From: Daphnia pulex
Taxonomy: Eukaryota > Arthropoda > Branchiopoda > Diplostraca > Daphniidae
Reading direction: 5' to 3'
DNA length: 64,000 nt
Assembly (NCBI RefSeq): GCF_021134715.1
Contig: NC_060027.1
Span: 248,001-312,000 of the forward strand
Shown in pieces: positions 59,596 to 64,000 of the stretch. Both the position numbers and the translations under genes were made by a program. Each line of letters starts with the position of its first letter. The stretch's first letter is position 1. The notes beneath the pieces were generated by a model. It was not told the origin of the DNA. It ran no database searches and worked only from the letters and a program-made list of their open reading frames with translations.

Positions 59596-61354
59596 ATGGA
59601 TCCACGATCCCAAGATCCATCAACCCGGCTTAGAGGTCTGGCGAACTTTGCCGGTAGTATTAAGCTTGAAAGTAGAATTCCCATCCAACGGTAGGTTTAG
59701 TTATCTGTTTTAAATTTAATTTACGGTCTGATACTATTCATTGTACAGGTATTTTCGCTCAGGAACAGAAATGTTGAGAATGGCCGACGTGTATCACAAG
59801 GAAGGCAGTATTGAAAATGCTTACACTTTGTACTTGAAATTTTTAACGTAAGTCTTTTTCCGTTTTTTTTTAAAAGTTGTCTCGCTTTAAAAGAATTTAT
59901 ATCTATAGGATATTTGTTGAGAAAATCATTGAACACCCAGAGTATCACACGCTGTCACCAGCAGAACGGTCTCAATTCACCTCTAAAATAAAGGATGTCT
60001 TCCCCAAAACTGAGTCCCTGAAGCAGAAATTGCATCAGATCTTCCAGCAAGAGTATGATATGTATTTAGAAGAAATGGTCAGTAAATGTAAACTTATTGT
60101 TGATGTGAAGTGATGGGTCAAATTTAATCTGATCTTTTGTAGGCCAAGAAAAAACAAGAGGAAAGTTTGAGGTTGGAGAAAGAGATGGAAGTTCTACGAA
60201 TCAGAAAGGAAGAGGAAGAGAAAAGAAGACAGTACAATGAAGAAAAGGAGAAACTGATGGGCGGAGTTAGGTATCAAACACCACCTGAAAAGTTAACTCA
60301 GCTAAAACCTGATGAAAAAGCCCCCACTTTCCCTGCAAACAACTTGTACCCTAGCAATCAAGTGCCTTCAATGATCCACGAAACGAAAGCTTCTGCAAAG
60401 TACGTAGTTTCGGTTGATTTCTCTTCATGTTCAACCATTTCATCAGTCCATTTTCTCCTGATTCAATTGCAGAGAAGTGCCTGGGTTCGACCGAAACCTC
60501 AAACCGCGAACGATATTTTTAGGACCTTCCGGATTAAGAACCGTAGTGCTTCCCGCTGCTCTTTTAGTTGAGTTTATCTCATTGGCCAATTCCAACACTA
60601 TAAGCAACGTCGAAACGTGCGGAATCCTCGCCGGAAAACTGGTAATGTGATATTTTATCTATTTCTTATCATTAGGTAATAACAATTTGTTTTGTTGTTG
60701 AACATCCAACACAACTTTCAGGCGCAAAATCAATTTCACATCACTCATTTGTTGATTCCCAAACAAAAGGGTACATCCGATTCGTGCACGACTCAGAACG
60801 AAGAGGAGCTTTTTGACGTGCAGGATAAGCACAACCTTGTGACATTGGGATGGATTCACGTGAGAAATTAATAATACCCATAATTTCTCCTCGATCAAAT
60901 TTTCTCACGGTCCTGTTGCGTTGTTAGACTCACCCAACTCAAACGGCTTTTTTATCCAGCGTCGACTTACACACCCACTGTTCGTACCAGTTGATGATGC
61001 CGGAAGCCGTTGCTGTCGTGTGCGCTCCCAAATATAACGAGTAATGAGGAAATCGTGATGCGAAATTTCTCTTTTTTCCTCGCATTTTTATAGCATTTGT
61101 TTTCTGCACTTCAGGACTGGATATTTCACTCTAACCACTAACCACGGCTTGGATTTGATCGCCTCTTGCCGTCAGCAAGGATTCCATCCGCATCCGACCA
61201 ACCCACCATTATTTGAAGTATGGTTATAACATTTTTCTGTTTGTTTTACAATAAGGCCATCAATCTCAATCCATTACTTGCTATACAGGTCGCTAGTCAC
61301 ATTCAAGTTCATCCAAGCGCTCCCGTAAGTGTTATCGATATGAGAAGGATCTAA
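59596..61354 (+). CDS. STAMBP: STAM-binding protein / AMSH deubiquitinase
   Basis: Nine coding exons (59596-59690, 59749-59847, 59909-60077, 60143-60399, 60473-60641, 60722-60859, 60928-61040, 61115-61217, 61292-61354) give 401 residues. The N-terminal MIT/USP8-dimer region ([25 protein letters not shown]) recruits ESCRT-III. A Glu/Lys/Arg coiled coil and a linker follow. The C-terminal JAMM metalloprotease domain has the glutamate in [11 protein letters not shown], the metal-binding [18 protein letters not shown], then [13 protein letters not shown] and CAPKYNETGYF. The second zinc-site pattern (C...H.H) near [16 protein letters not shown] is the AMSH-specific one. It cleaves K63-linked ubiquitin chains at endosomes. 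All catalytic ligands are present. Confidence 0.96.
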
Positions 61355-62402
61355 AAAAAAGAAAGTATCAAAGAAAATGTGTTACCGAGCGGATGGGGAG
61401 AATTCCACTTTTGTTTTACGTGTATAATCTGTATTTTTTTTTTCTTCACAATATATAAGTGATAGACTGAAGTATCCATCCACACATACATAGTTTTACA
61501 AACTCAACTCATCAATTCCAATTTTGCCACCTGGAGAGTACAGAAAAGTGCCCAAATCTAATTATTTTTTTTTGTTTAAGAGAAGAGAGAATAAAGTGAA
61601 TGGCTGGGGAAATGTCTAGCACGCAATATCAAACGTCTAAATGGGCTCGACACAGTATTTGAAAGGGAGACTCTTGAAAAGCTGGAACAACATTCGTGTG
61701 AGTTTGGGTCAGTGAATGAATTGGCCGCTATTGAAAAATGTCTTGAAAAAGAAAAAAGGAAATGATTAATAAGAGAAGCTGTTATAATGCGTCAAGGCTT
61801 TAGGGTTTGCTGGTTTGTGGTTTGTTTTTCTTTCCGCTCAATTGTCTTTACGTAGAATATAGGGCAACGGAGGAACTCGACCGAATTCGATCACTGTGGT
61901 AAACATAATAAAGAGGAATTGTTTGCGTATATATAGGAAAAGCATCGTCGCGGAAAGAAATCAACCGAAGAAAAAGAAACAAAGGGTTTTTAAACTCTTG
62001 ACTAGAAAAAAAATCTCACAAAAAAGGAGGACGACGACGACGACGGAAGCCTTTCGCAACTATTAAAGAGGAAAAAACAAACAAAAAGCGTTTCAATCAG
62101 ATATTGATTTGCGTTCAGTGATGTCCGGTACGACAGAAATTGCGTCATTTTTTTTTTCTCTCCTTCACCAAGTGCTGAAATTTCGCCAATGATTAACCAC
62201 AAATTACAACAAACAAAAATAAGAAAAAAAAAAAAGGTCGCCCGACACAAAAGTTCACTGATGGGAAGAGAACGGGGGGAGACAATTTTTGTATACAATG
62301 GCGAAGAGCTGCCGGTTGAGTCGGTGGGGGTTTTTTTTTGGGAACGGGGTCAAGAATGTTTTTTCCTGGATTGTTTCGCTTCTTTCTCTTCTTTCAATAA
62401 TT
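61355..62402. other. Convergent 3' UTRs of STAMBP and the PSD-like gene
   Basis: No coding sequence. AATAAA at 61590-61595 probably ends STAMBP. The GACGACGACG microsatellite near 62030-62044 and many homopolymer runs mark low-complexity UTR. Confidence 0.5.
61590..61595 (+). terminator. Poly(A) signal of STAMBP
   Basis: AATAAA about 235 bases past the stop codon at 61354. Confidence 0.5.

Positions 62403-64000
<1,598 letters not shown>

Overview
The window is arthropod nuclear DNA and most resembles the water flea Daphnia. Genes are compact and split by short GT-AG introns (about 60-100 bases). There are clusters of small secreted Gly/Tyr/Pro-rich proteins of the cuticle type. A fragment at 36.8-37.1 kb carries the Thr-rich leader and globin start typical of Daphnia two-domain haemoglobins. 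The species assignment is inference from gene content.

Layout. 0-9 kb: two genes with IRE1/RNase L-like kinase domains. One (+) joins kinase domains to a long ankyrin array; the other (-) has two kinase domains that both look catalytically dead. A vitelline-membrane-outer-layer-1 (VMO1)-like end fragment lies between them. 9.9-31.3 kb: a cluster of about eleven short secreted-protein genes. Most have a TATA box, a tiny first coding exon and a phase-0 intron inside the signal peptide. The left part reads (-), the right part (+), with an SDR oxidoreductase and an orphan single-exon gene among them. 31.9-35.4 kb: divergent TRAM and MNS1-like genes. 36.7-38.0 kb: a haemoglobin relic and the C-terminal half of an SLC16-type transporter. 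39.1-41.0 kb: a leucine-rich-repeat gene.

41.4-49.4 kb is a duplication-prone, decaying region. It holds a pair of broken paralogues with PW(V/L)ILK repeats, a threefold tandem exon-like repeat, a tandemly copied promoter plus first exon feeding broken YYTT-repeat secreted genes, and a 268-base piggyBac-type MITE with TTAA ends. 49.5-56 kb is gene-poor and contains a long inverted repeat and scattered exon-like (-) strand frames. 56-64 kb returns to housekeeping-type genes: a DUF2828/vWA protein, the deubiquitinase STAMBP (AMSH), and a PSD/EFA6-type ARF6 exchange factor cut by the right edge.

How the genes fit together: the secreted cluster probably supplies extracellular matrix or cuticle components, and TRAM serves their entry into the secretory pathway in a general way. 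STAMBP and PSD both act on endosome/plasma-membrane traffic but share no visible control. Exon models were built by hand from splice signals and reading-frame continuity; totals were checked for divisibility by three. I saw no tRNA, rRNA or CRISPR array.
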